Origin: Clostridiales bacterium
GTDB lineage: Bacteria; Bacillota; Clostridia; Peptostreptococcales; Anaerovoracaceae
DNA: 13,441 nt
Direction of reading: 5' to 3'
NCBI GenBank assembly: GCA_009778945.1
Contig: WRFF01000031.1
Location: forward strand, 1-13,441
Position 1 is the first letter of the stretch; each line of letters starts with the position of its first letter. The position numbers and the translations under genes were made by a program. The notes under the pieces are model-generated. The model was not told where the DNA came from. It worked only from the letters and a program-made list of their open reading frames with translations, and did not search any database. Positions 6,968 to 13,441 of the stretch are shown piece by piece.

Positions 6968-8398
6968 ATGGGAAAGAGAAAATTGGCTGCGGCACTCATC
7001 AGCGTTGGCCTTATGTTGACGATGGTGCTTACCGCCTGTGGCGGAGGTTCGGGCGGAGCAAGCCCTGTGACGCCGGTGCCTGCATCCGGCGCGAGCGGCG
7101 CGGGATCCAGCGGAGCATCGGGAGCAGCGTCTTCTACATTAAATGCAGCGCAGCTTGTCAATCATGAGATATATACACATTTGAACGACGATGCATTGAC
7201 GGGTGTCACGCTTCCAATTTTGAATGATCGCGCGTCGATCAACAAAGCTCTCCCAGTCAAACAAAAAAAGAACGTTGTCGTCGGTTGGTCCGAACCAGCC
7301 ATGACGAGCGCTTGGTTTGCGGGCATACAGCAAGGTGCGAAAAAATATGCGGCGCAGTATGGCTACACATTGAAGTTTTATGTGGCGGGGACATTTGACG
7401 CGCAGCAACAGAGCGCCGATATTGAAAATATGCTGACCGCAGGCATTGACGTCCTCGTTTTGGATGCGGTGGACGTACAAGCCTGTCAGGTTGATATCCA
7501 AAAATGTATCGCCAAGGGCGTCCCCGTTATCTCCATGTATCCGATGCCTGAAAATGATTCGGTTGTTACGGCGATCACCTTAAATTATTACGAAGCTTCT
7601 TACAATGCCGGCTATTACGCGGCACAGCAGTTCACAACGCCGATCGAATCGGTGTTCATTCCAGGGCAGGTCGGACATCCGATCAGCGATGCGCGCCTCT
7701 GCGGGTTCCTCGGCGGATGGTGCTATGGCAAAGAGGTTCAGGCCGGGACGGCGAAGCCGTATCGCGAGGACGCCATGCTCTCCGGGTATAACGCGTATTT
7801 GGATCTTGTGAAGAACGGCAAAGTCGATTTGACGAAGGATTTCGGCCTGAAAGTGGACGGCATGGCTGCCGGTAATTTTGACGATGTCGGCGGTCAGTCG
7901 GCGGCGGAAAACCTGCTTACGGCTTTTCCGAATGTCTCAATGATTTTCCCCGACAATGACCAGGAAGGCGCGGGCGCCATCAGGGTTCTCGATCAGCGCG
8001 GACTGACGGACAAGATCAAGGTCTTCACAGGCTGCGACGGCGATACGAGCGCTTTGACGCTGGTAAAGGACGGGAAATTGGGTTCCACGGGATATAACAA
8101 CCCCGAGGCCGCGACGGAAGGCGCTTTCCGTCTCATCCATATGATGTTTGAAGAAAACTATGACGCGAACAATATGCCGGCCATCACACCGCTGTATCAA
8201 CAGCTTCTCACGAAAGCCAATTACCAGCAGGTCTATGATCCCAGCACCACGTATGGGAAGCTTATTCCGGTTGAATTCAAGACGATTCCGCAGTTAAACC
8301 AGGAAGCGCAAGCGAACGGCGGGAAAGCCCCGGCAGCGCCTGGAGCCAGCGGTAGTTCTGCAGTTCCGGCAGCTGGCGGAAGCGCGGCTTCCCAATAA
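6968..8398 (+). CDS. Sugar-type ABC transporter substrate-binding lipoprotein (Peripla_BP_4 class), paralogue 2
   Basis: This is a 476-residue lipoprotein, receptor of the complete ribose-type importer it heads. ATG 6968 is placed by AAGGAGG. The signal ends in LTA-C24 (classic lipobox), followed by a Gly/Ser/Ala linker to about residue 57. The binding domain begins near residue 102 (VVVGWSEPAMTSAWFAGIQQGAKKY) with FDAQQQSADIENMLTAGIDVLVLDAVD, KGVPVISMY, NVSMIFPDNDQEGAGAIRVLD and KVFTGCDGDTSALTLVKDGK. It shares with the receptor at 499-1923 the pre-domain motif DRASINKALPV (87-97) and the inserted R243LCGF...KPY region, so the two form one unusual subfamily. A second low-complexity stretch rich in Ala/Gly/Ser/Pro ends the protein (about 451-476); the paralogue lacks it. 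A 14-bp hairpin and then the ATPase gene follow. Ligand unknown. Confidence 0.9.
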   Translation: MGKRKLAAALISVGLMLTMVLTACGGGSGGASPVTPVPASGASGAGSSGASGAASSTLNAAQLVNHEIYTHLNDDALTGVTLPILNDRASINKALPVKQKKNVVVGWSEPAMTSAWFAGIQQGAKKYAAQYGYTLKFYVAGTFDAQQQSADIENMLTAGIDVLVLDAVDVQACQVDIQKCIAKGVPVISMYPMPENDSVVTAITLNYYEASYNAGYYAAQQFTTPIESVFIPGQVGHPISDARLCGFLGGWCYGKEVQAGTAKPYREDAMLSGYNAYLDLVKNGKVDLTKDFGLKVDGMAAGNFDDVGGQSAAENLLTAFPNVSMIFPDNDQEGAGAIRVLDQRGLTDKIKVFTGCDGDTSALTLVKDGKLGSTGYNNPEAATEGAFRLIHMMFEENYDANNMPAITPLYQQLLTKANYQQVYDPSTTYGKLIPVEFKTIPQLNQEAQANGGKAPAAPGASGSSAVPAAGGSAASQ

Positions 8399-8418
8399 TC
8401 TATCGTATGAAAGGATTC

Positions 8419-8449
8419 ACTCCCTGTGCGCCGCAGGCGCGCAGGGAGT
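8419..8449 (+). promoter_or_regulatory. 14-bp hairpin between the binding protein and the ATPase gene
   Basis: ACTCCCTGTGCGCC (8419-8432) pairs with GGCGCGCAGGGAGT (8436-8449) around GCA; 14 pairs form, one G:U. It is followed by AAATTTGTTTG, not a proper U-tract. Position right after a binding-protein gene and before its ATPase suggests stabilisation of the upstream message and reduced expression downstream. Confidence 0.65.
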
Positions 8450-8462
8450 AAATTTGTTTGCC

Positions 8463-8468
8463 GGAGGG
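8463..8468 (+). promoter_or_regulatory. Ribosome binding site deciding the start of the RbsA-like gene
   Basis: GGAGGG lies 5 nt before ATG 8474. The frame stays open upstream to a GTG at 8426, but that codon sits inside the hairpin and would add an Arg-rich extension absent from the family. Confidence 0.8.
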
Positions 8469-8473
8469 ACTTT

Positions 8474-9994
8474 ATGCCGGAACAATCTGTTTCTGGGTCT
8501 GACCGTCTTCTTATGGACGGAATTTCTAAACATTTCGGTGGCGTAACGGCGCTGAACAAGGTGACGTTTTCCGCACAGGCTGGAGAAATTCACGCGCTTG
8601 TCGGCGAGAACGGGGCGGGCAAATCTACGCTTATGAAGATTCTGGCAGGCGCGTACCTGCCGGATGAGGGGATGGTCTATGTGGACGGCTGCGCGGCCTG
8701 TATCCACAACCCAATGGACGCAATCAAGCTCGGCATTTCCGTGATCTATCAGGAATTCGCCCTGATGCCGGATATGACCGTCGCGGAAAATGTTTTTATC
8801 GATGAAATCAATTCGGGGAAAAACCGACTGATCAACTGGAAGGAGCTTTTTGCGAAAACCAGGGTGATTTTGGACGAACTGGGATTTGGCAATATCCCGG
8901 CGAACAAACAGGTGAGGGAACTTCCGATCGCCTGTCAACAGATCGTGGAGATCTGCAAAGCCCTGTCACGGAGTTCGTCTATCCTTGTACTTGATGAACC
9001 GACAGCGGTCCTCTCCACCGTAGAAGCGGAGCAGCTCTCCGGCCTTCTGAAAAAACTCCGGAATGCCGGAACGACAATCATCTATATCTCTCATCGCTTA
9101 AACGAAATCTTTTCGCTGTGTGACCGCGCGACCGTGCTGCGTGACGGGGAGATTGTCGGGACGGCCATTGTCGCACAAACGGACGAGCAAAGCTTGGTTA
9201 ATATGATGATCGGCCGTAAGCTTCAGGATTATTTTCCGAAACGGGAGTCGCGAATCGGGGATATCATATTTGAAGCGAAAAATATTGTCAGCGGGAATCT
9301 CGTGCAGGATGTGTCCTTCTATGTGCGCGAAGGCGAAGTATTTGGCCTTTCCGGCTTGGTTGGCGCGGGGCGCACGGAAACGCTGATGGCGATTCTCGGA
9401 GAACTCAAGCGGGACGGCGGACAGATCTTTGTGAAAGGGCAGGAAGTGAAGATCCATTCTCCGCTCACCGCGCTTCATGCAGGGGTGTCACTTCTTCCGG
9501 AGGACAGGAAAGGGCAGGGCGTGCTGCTTGAACTTCCGATTCTGCATAATATCACGATCAGTTGTTTGAACAAACTGACGAAAGCGTTCGGCATTTTAGA
9601 TTTCCACAGGGAGCGGGAAGAGGGAAACGCTTTGGCGGAGAAGCTGCGCATCAAAATGGGAGCGTTATCGGATCCCGCAAGCAGCCTTTCCGGGGGGAAT
9701 CAGCAGAAAGTGGCTATTTCCAAGCTGCTTGGCGCGGATAGCCGGATTTTGCTTTTTGACGAACCGACGCGCGGCGTGGATGTCGGCGCAAAGATTGAAA
9801 TCTACAAAATTATCAACGAATTGGCTGCCGAAGGCTATGCCATCGTGATGGTGTCATCGGAAATGCCGGAGATCATCGGCATGTGCGATCGCGCCTGCGT
9901 GATGCGCGGCGGACGGATCACCGGCGAACTGTCACGGGACGAGCTGACGGAGCAAAATCTTATCAATCTATCCATGGAGGTAAAGGCGTCATGA
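8474..9994 (+). CDS. Ribose-type ABC transporter ATP-binding protein with two fused nucleotide-binding domains (RbsA-like)
   Basis: This is a 506-residue cytoplasmic ATPase containing both nucleotide-binding domains of the importer. Domain 1 has Walker A GENGAGKS (44-51), a degenerate signature LPIACQQ (150-156) and Walker B LVLDEP (171-176). Domain 2 has a degenerate P-loop GLVGAGRTE (294-302) that is normal for RbsA-class proteins, a near-canonical signature LSGGNQQK (405-412) and Walker B ILLFDEP (425-431) followed by TRGVDVGAK. The domain-1 P-loop and domain-2 signature would make one good ATP site; the other is degenerate. Length matches RbsA/MglA/XylG (about 500). The stop overlaps the permease start (ATGA). 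It probably serves the lipoprotein upstream and the permease downstream. Carbohydrate is the usual substrate, but relatives also move autoinducer-2 or nucleosides. Confidence 0.94.
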   Translation: MPEQSVSGSDRLLMDGISKHFGGVTALNKVTFSAQAGEIHALVGENGAGKSTLMKILAGAYLPDEGMVYVDGCAACIHNPMDAIKLGISVIYQEFALMPDMTVAENVFIDEINSGKNRLINWKELFAKTRVILDELGFGNIPANKQVRELPIACQQIVEICKALSRSSSILVLDEPTAVLSTVEAEQLSGLLKKLRNAGTTIIYISHRLNEIFSLCDRATVLRDGEIVGTAIVAQTDEQSLVNMMIGRKLQDYFPKRESRIGDIIFEAKNIVSGNLVQDVSFYVREGEVFGLSGLVGAGRTETLMAILGELKRDGGQIFVKGQEVKIHSPLTALHAGVSLLPEDRKGQGVLLELPILHNITISCLNKLTKAFGILDFHREREEGNALAEKLRIKMGALSDPASSLSGGNQQKVAISKLLGADSRILLFDEPTRGVDVGAKIEIYKIINELAAEGYAIVMVSSEMPEIIGMCDRACVMRGGRITGELSRDELTEQNLINLSMEVKAS

Positions 9995-10983
9995 TCGAGG
10001 AGCAAGCATCTTTTGATGTGAAAAATTTTCTGCGGGTGTATAGCCCCTTCATTATCTTGATCGGCTTGATTGTGATTGCGACCTTCCTCTCTCCTGTTTT
10101 TCTGAGCAAAGAGAATATCTTCAATATATTTCGTCAGGAAGCGGCGCCGATGTTGCTGGCGCTTGGATCCATGCTCGTCATCGTGACGGGTGGCATTGAT
10201 CTGTCCACGGGCGCCAATCTCGCGATCAGCAATGTGATTGTCGCCTATTTCATGACGAATATAGGGCTGTTTACGCCTGGCGGCGTATGGGTCTGCATCC
10301 TGCTCGGCATTCTTATTGGCCTGGCGTTCGGCTGCGCAAGCGGCGTCATTGTAGCGTGGCTCAAGATGCCGTCCTTTATTGTCACACTGGCGATGATGAC
10401 AATGGTGAGAGGCGTAGCCTACGTGATCACGCTCGGATCTCCGATCCGGCTGCCCGTAGACCCCCAGCAGAATGTCGGGAGTTTCGCATTTTTCAATTTC
10501 GGACAGTACGGGGATCCCATTATCGGAATGCCGTATACGGCTTGGATCGTCATTGCCTTTATCATATTCTTCTGGTTCCTGATGAAATACAGCACCTTTG
10601 GGCGATTGATCGTGGCGACCGGCAGCAACAGCGACGCGGCCCGGCTCGCGGGTATCAACGTGAAAAAATACACGTTCTCGGCCTATGCGATTTCCGGTGC
10701 GCTCGCGGGTGTTGCGGGCGTATTGCTGACTGCGCGCGCAGGTATTGCAACGCCGTCGGCGGGCACCGGATGGGAACTCGACGCAATTGCGGCTGTCGTC
10801 ATCGGCGGCGCTTCGCTCGCCGGCGGAAAAGGAAAGGTTGCCAACACTGTCGTCGGCGTTTTTATTATCGCGCTGATCGCGAATATTATGACGCTGCTCG
10901 CGGTCCCGCCGTATCCGCAGCAGATCATTCAGGGCGCCATCATCATCGTCGCCGTCCTGCTGAACGCCGGGAAGGATAAATAG
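9991..10983 (+). CDS. Ribose-type ABC transporter permease (RbsC-like)
   Basis: This is a 330-residue inner-membrane permease, probably acting as a homodimer. ATG 9991 overlaps the ATPase stop by 4 bases and follows TGGAGG (9975-9980) with a 10-nt spacer; an open frame back to 9883 overlaps the ATPase and has no support. Family landmarks are YSPFIILIGLIVIATFLSP at the first membrane segment, LALGSMLVIVTGGIDLSTG, VIVAWLKMPSFIVTLAMMTMVRG, FGRLIVATGSNSDAARLAGI in the coupling loop, and IAAVVIGGASLAGGKG near the end. Length is normal for RbsC (about 320). It closes the importer operon and is followed at once by a bidirectional terminator. It is a clear paralogue of the truncated permease at 1-390. 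Confidence 0.94.
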   Translation: MIEEQASFDVKNFLRVYSPFIILIGLIVIATFLSPVFLSKENIFNIFRQEAAPMLLALGSMLVIVTGGIDLSTGANLAISNVIVAYFMTNIGLFTPGGVWVCILLGILIGLAFGCASGVIVAWLKMPSFIVTLAMMTMVRGVAYVITLGSPIRLPVDPQQNVGSFAFFNFGQYGDPIIGMPYTAWIVIAFIIFFWFLMKYSTFGRLIVATGSNSDAARLAGINVKKYTFSAYAISGALAGVAGVLLTARAGIATPSAGTGWELDAIAAVVIGGASLAGGKGKVANTVVGVFIIALIANIMTLLAVPPYPQQIIQGAIIIVAVLLNAGKDK

Positions 10984-10987
10984 GGCC

Positions 10988-11030
10988 AAAAAAGAGCGGT
11001 GTGGGATTGTGGTCCCATACCGCTCTTTTA
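10988..11030. terminator. Bidirectional intrinsic terminator between convergent operons
   Basis: AAAAGAGCGGTGTGGGA (10990-11006) pairs with TCCCATACCGCTCTTTT (11013-11029): 17 pairs, one G:U, loop TTGTGG. Read rightward it ends in TTTT; read leftward the six A residues at 10988-10993 give a six-U tail. It starts 7 bp after the permease stop and lies about 40 bp beyond the stop of the minus-strand iron-sulfur subunit, so it can end both transcripts. Confidence 0.92.
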
Positions 11031-11069
11031 GCGTACAGCCCCCGGCTTCCGGAGCCTATCCTTATCGCG

Positions 11070-11900
11070 CTATGCCTTCCACAGAGCCTGGTCGCCGATA
11101 TTGATATCCATCTCGGTGACGTCGACCGGTCCGAACTTCTGCGCCAAATAACCCTTCTTTTCAAACAGCAGCGTGTACTTTCCGTTTGCGAGGCCACCCA
11201 GCCAGAAATCACCGTAGCTGTCGGTTTCGGCCGAGCATTTTTCGCCCGTATCCACATTTGTGGCCGTGACCTTCACGCCTTCGGTGCATTCGTCGGCTTC
11301 TTTGTCGTACAGGGCGCCCGCGATGAACCGCTTGGGCAGGCCGATGTAGTAGACGCGGGGTTTTACCGTCAGCTCGGGTTTGAGGGGCTCCGCTTTGGCA
11401 ATGAGCGCTTTGATCTTGGGATCGTCCTCATCGCCGAAGGTGAAAGCGCCCGTCGGGCATGCGTCCACGCAGCGGGGTTCTTCCCACCCGTCGTCCAGGA
11501 GGTGCGCGCAGAAGGTGCATTTCTGGGAAATCCGCAGATCGTCATTATAATAGATGACGTCCTCATACGGGCAGGCGTCGATGCACAACTGGTTGCCGGC
11601 GCATTTGTCCGGATCGATAATCACGATGCCGTCGTCGCGCTTGTAGATAGCATTCTGCTTGCACGCTGTGATGCAAGGGGCATCGTCGCAATGCTGGCAG
11701 ATGCTATGCTCATATGTGACCTTGACTTTCGGGACCTGTCCGCGCACATTGTCGTGGATCTTGTTCCAAAACTGCCCCGTATCGGGCTGCGGTTTTGCAA
11801 TCGGCGACCAGTCGTTGGCCACATGTTCGTCTTTGCATGCGATCTGGCAGTTATAACAGCCGTTGCAGATGTCGTAGTTAATAATCAATACTTTTCCCAT
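11070..11900 (-). CDS. Iron-sulfur (beta) subunit of a molybdopterin enzyme, pyrogallol-phloroglucinol transhydroxylase (AthS)-like, with C-terminal transthyretin-like domain
   Basis: This is a 276-residue cytoplasmic electron-transfer subunit with no signal peptide. ATG 11900 is preceded by TAGGAGGTG (11917-11909) and shares one base with the catalytic-subunit stop (TAATG). Cys motifs in order: C12-x2-C15-x2-C18-x3-C22; C68-x2-C71-x4-C76-x3-C80; C100-x2-N103-x2-C106-x3-C110; C128-x2-C131-x12-C144-x3-C148. This is the four-cluster ferredoxin plan of DMSO-reductase-family beta subunits, but one ligand of the third motif is Asn103. After KPRVYYIGLPKRF, residues about 190-276 form a beta-rich domain (EGVKVTATNVDTGEK, then YGDFWLGGLANGKYTLLFEK) resembling transthyretin/carboxypeptidase-regulatory folds. 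Length, the CAHLLDD and KPEL..KPRVYY segments and this extra domain match what I recall of AthS from Pelobacter acidigallici (about 274 residues). A beta subunit of a related polyphenol dehydroxylase is possible. Confidence 0.82.
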   Translation of the reverse strand: MGKVLIINYDICNGCYNCQIACKDEHVANDWSPIAKPQPDTGQFWNKIHDNVRGQVPKVKVTYEHSICQHCDDAPCITACKQNAIYKRDDGIVIIDPDKCAGNQLCIDACPYEDVIYYNDDLRISQKCTFCAHLLDDGWEEPRCVDACPTGAFTFGDEDDPKIKALIAKAEPLKPELTVKPRVYYIGLPKRFIAGALYDKEADECTEGVKVTATNVDTGEKCSAETDSYGDFWLGGLANGKYTLLFEKKGYLAQKFGPVDVTEMDINIGDQALWKA

Positions 11901-13441
11901 TACATTTCACCTCCTACCATGACTGCGTCCAAACCCGGGCCTGCATTGGGGTTGAAAGGCCGGTTAAATGCTTCGGGATATTTCTTTTTGAGCGCGTCCA
12001 TATCCGTTTTCTCAACATCCGCCAGGAAACCGCTGACTGCGTGGCCTACGGCGTTCTTCGACGTCGTATTGTACGGAACGATGGTATTGATGGCGCCTCC
12101 GCGGTCAATCTCACCCGGCACAATGGGATCCCATTTGGCGCCGTGATCGATGTAGATGACTTCCGGCATGATGCGTTCGGTCACATAAGCGGCGCCGAGT
12201 ACCACGCCGCGTTCGTTGAAGATGGAGACAATATCGCCGTCCTGAATGCCGCGTTTGGCCGCTGTGGATGGATGCAGCCACACCGGATGATACTGATAGC
12301 CGTCGGGGCCCGTGATCTTGCAGGTCGGAATCTCACGAATCCACGTGATATCTTCATGCTGCGAGTGCACGCTCCAGCGCGGATGATTGGAGATAACGAG
12401 CAACGGATAGGCCTTGCTGCGTTCGGTGCCGATCGTTTCCTCATGGCTGATGCCTTTGGGGATCCATTTGGGCACCGGCGGACGCTCAAGGTCATCCGGG
12501 AAATGTTCCTTCAGGCCTGTCGCTTCAAACTCCAGCAGGCCGGTCGGCGTAGTGAGCGGATCCTTTTGGGGATCCTCGTAGAATTTTTGGAACCCGCGAG
12601 GCTCGTTCTCCCAGCCTTCCGCCGTGGGGACGACATAATAACCCTTCTCGTTCAGATCTTCCCAGCTGACGAGATCCGCGCAGCGCGACGTCTCCCAACC
12701 GAACTTGATGAGATCGGGGATAGATTTGCCGCCCGTGTACTCCTCGAGAAGCCCGAGTTTTTCGGCCATCATGCAGACGATCTCGTAGTCGCTGAACGAT
12801 TCGCCCAGCGGTTCAACGCATTTGTGCTCGGGGTAGAGCAGATTGTACTGGCCGCTGAAGATATCGCCTGCGATGTCATCTTCTTCGAGTTTGGTGTTGA
12901 CCGGCAGGATGATGTCCGCCATAAGCGCTTCGTTTTCCAGCCACGGATGCTGCGCCCACATGAACTCGATGTCGGGATGCTGCATAGCCTGGATGTACTG
13001 ATTTCCGCCGTTCCAGCAGGTGATCCACGACGGGGAGTCGGTCCACACGGCGTGGATTTTCGAGCAGCCTTCCATCGGATAAAAACGATGGATAAACTGA
13101 TCTTCGCGCGGCGCCGTCTCGGACTGGCAGCCCCACCAATCGCAGGCGCCCTCCAGAATGGCTTTCGGCACATAGGTCTTGGGTAGGGAAGGATCGTTGA
13201 GATCGGAAGGATGGCCGCCGGTATAAGCCGTGCGCAGATTCGGTACGCGCAGCGGTTTGGGCTGTGCATACTGATCCGGGAAGTCGAACAGGCCCCATTC
13301 TATCATCTTGACCTGGTTGATGCCCGGTTTGCCGAGGCCCTGCATGGACAGGCAGATATTCTGCAGACGCGCCGGCTCGGTGGCGTAAGGCCCGCGGATG
13401 CCGGGGCCGCCGTTCCCGATGACGACGCTTGTGCGTTTGGA
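11900..13441 (-). CDS. Molybdopterin (bis-MGD) catalytic subunit, transhydroxylase (AthL)-like, C-terminal 513 residues (5' truncated by window edge)
   Basis: The frame is open from the right edge to TAA 11902-11900, so the N-terminus, any Fe-S or signal motif and the molybdenum ligand lie outside. An internal ATG at 13345 is not the start: the 32 codons before it read as conserved sequence (VVIGNGGPGIRGPYATEPAR). In the fragment, residues 1-205 continue the molybdopterin oxidoreductase fold, with NICLSMQGLGKPG, CWNGGNQYIQAM and the family hallmark HPWLENEALMADIILPV (about 165-181). Residues about 343-475 are the molydopterin dinucleotide-binding beta-barrel (YPLLVISNHPRWSVHSQ, VWLHPSTAAKRGIQDGDIV). 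Pairing with an AthS-like subunit, and RGPYATEP/MQGLGKPG-type motifs, point to the pyrogallol transhydroxylase group of the DMSO reductase superfamily. In that enzyme a hydroxyl group is moved between polyphenols without net redox. If full length is near AthL (about 875), roughly 360 residues are missing here. The reaction cannot be fixed: catechol or other polyphenol dehydroxylases are alternatives. Confidence 0.8.
   Translation of the reverse strand, partial: SKRTSVVIGNGGPGIRGPYATEPARLQNICLSMQGLGKPGINQVKMIEWGLFDFPDQYAQPKPLRVPNLRTAYTGGHPSDLNDPSLPKTYVPKAILEGACDWWGCQSETAPREDQFIHRFYPMEGCSKIHAVWTDSPSWITCWNGGNQYIQAMQHPDIEFMWAQHPWLENEALMADIILPVNTKLEEDDIAGDIFSGQYNLLYPEHKCVEPLGESFSDYEIVCMMAEKLGLLEEYTGGKSIPDLIKFGWETSRCADLVSWEDLNEKGYYVVPTAEGWENEPRGFQKFYEDPQKDPLTTPTGLLEFEATGLKEHFPDDLERPPVPKWIPKGISHEETIGTERSKAYPLLVISNHPRWSVHSQHEDITWIREIPTCKITGPDGYQYHPVWLHPSTAAKRGIQDGDIVSIFNERGVVLGAAYVTERIMPEVIYIDHGAKWDPIVPGEIDRGGAINTIVPYNTTSKNAVGHAVSGFLADVEKTDMDALKKKYPEAFNRPFNPNAGPGLDAVMVGGEM
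11909..11917 (-). promoter_or_regulatory. Ribosome binding site of the iron-sulfur subunit, inside the end of the catalytic-subunit gene
   Basis: On the minus strand TAGGAGGTG lies 8 nt before ATG 11900 and also encodes part of the C-terminal MVGGEM of the upstream gene. Stop and start share one base (TAATG), so the two subunits are probably translationally coupled at near-equal amounts. Confidence 0.85.

Noticed and set aside
9883..9990. Upstream in-frame extension of the RbsC-like permease
   Set aside because: It overlaps the conserved end of the ATPase gene, and its residues are Arg-rich and unlike the family. ATG 9991 has the ATGA overlap and a ribosome binding site.
9835..10989. Minus-strand open frame of 384 codons opposite the RbsC-like permease
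   Set aside because: Highly charged antisense of a hydrophobic membrane protein, a known shadow pattern.
11001..12146. Plus-strand open frame of 381 codons spanning the iron-sulfur subunit
   Set aside because: The minus strand carries all the Fe-S Cys motifs and a perfect ribosome binding site. This frame also begins inside the terminator hairpin.
12041..13186. Plus-strand open frame of 381 codons opposite the Mo catalytic subunit
   Set aside because: Shadow of a clearly conserved molybdopterin oxidoreductase fragment on the other strand; no independent motif.
1..13441. CRISPR array, tRNA/rRNA genes, insertion sequence or transposase
   Set aside because: No regularly spaced repeats, no tRNA/rRNA-like segments and no transposase or terminal inverted repeats were seen. 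Gaps are short and mostly filled by hairpins and ribosome binding sites.

Overview
The window looks like a moderately GC-rich anaerobic Firmicute (Clostridia-type). Start codons follow strong AGGAGG-type ribosome binding sites, the substrate-binding proteins are lipoproteins with Cys lipoboxes and Gly/Ser/Pro-rich linkers, and the right end carries an anaerobic-type molybdopterin enzyme. This assignment is inference; there is no rRNA or marker gene in the window. The window is almost fully coding, and no gap reaches 300 bases.

Layout. (1) 1-390 is the C-terminal end of a ribose/xylose-type ABC permease. It is followed at 499-1923 by a sugar-type substrate-binding lipoprotein. (2) 2056-6809 is a complete branched-chain amino acid/amide-type (Liv/HAAT) importer in the order binding protein, ATPase (LivG), ATPase (LivF), permease (LivH), permease (LivM). 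It ends at a clear intrinsic terminator. (3) 6968-10983 is a complete second ribose-type importer: binding protein, fused double ATPase (RbsA-like), permease (RbsC-like). (4) A 17-bp bidirectional terminator (10990-11029) separates this from a minus-strand operon entering from the right. That operon holds the C-terminal 513 residues of a molybdopterin catalytic subunit (11900-13441), overlapping by one base an iron-sulfur subunit (11070-11900). The iron-sulfur subunit has a C-terminal transthyretin-like domain, the architecture of pyrogallol-phloroglucinol transhydroxylase (AthL/AthS).

How the parts may work together. The two ribose-type systems are paralogous: permease C-termini align well, and the binding proteins share unusual motifs outside the common fold. 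They bracket a Liv-type importer, and Liv-type importers are known to carry aromatic acids as well as amino acids. Next to a transhydroxylase-like Mo enzyme, a reasonable but unproven reading is a locus for uptake and anaerobic conversion of polyhydroxylated aromatics (gallate/pyrogallol/catechol-like compounds) and perhaps their sugar-linked forms. No substrate can be read directly from the sequence.

Regulatory layout: each of the three binding-protein genes is followed at once by a 13-14 bp near-perfect hairpin without a proper U-tract, which fits raised binding-protein expression relative to the downstream genes. The leader of the third binding protein places an intrinsic terminator only 28 nt upstream of the start codon, overlapping a possible promoter.
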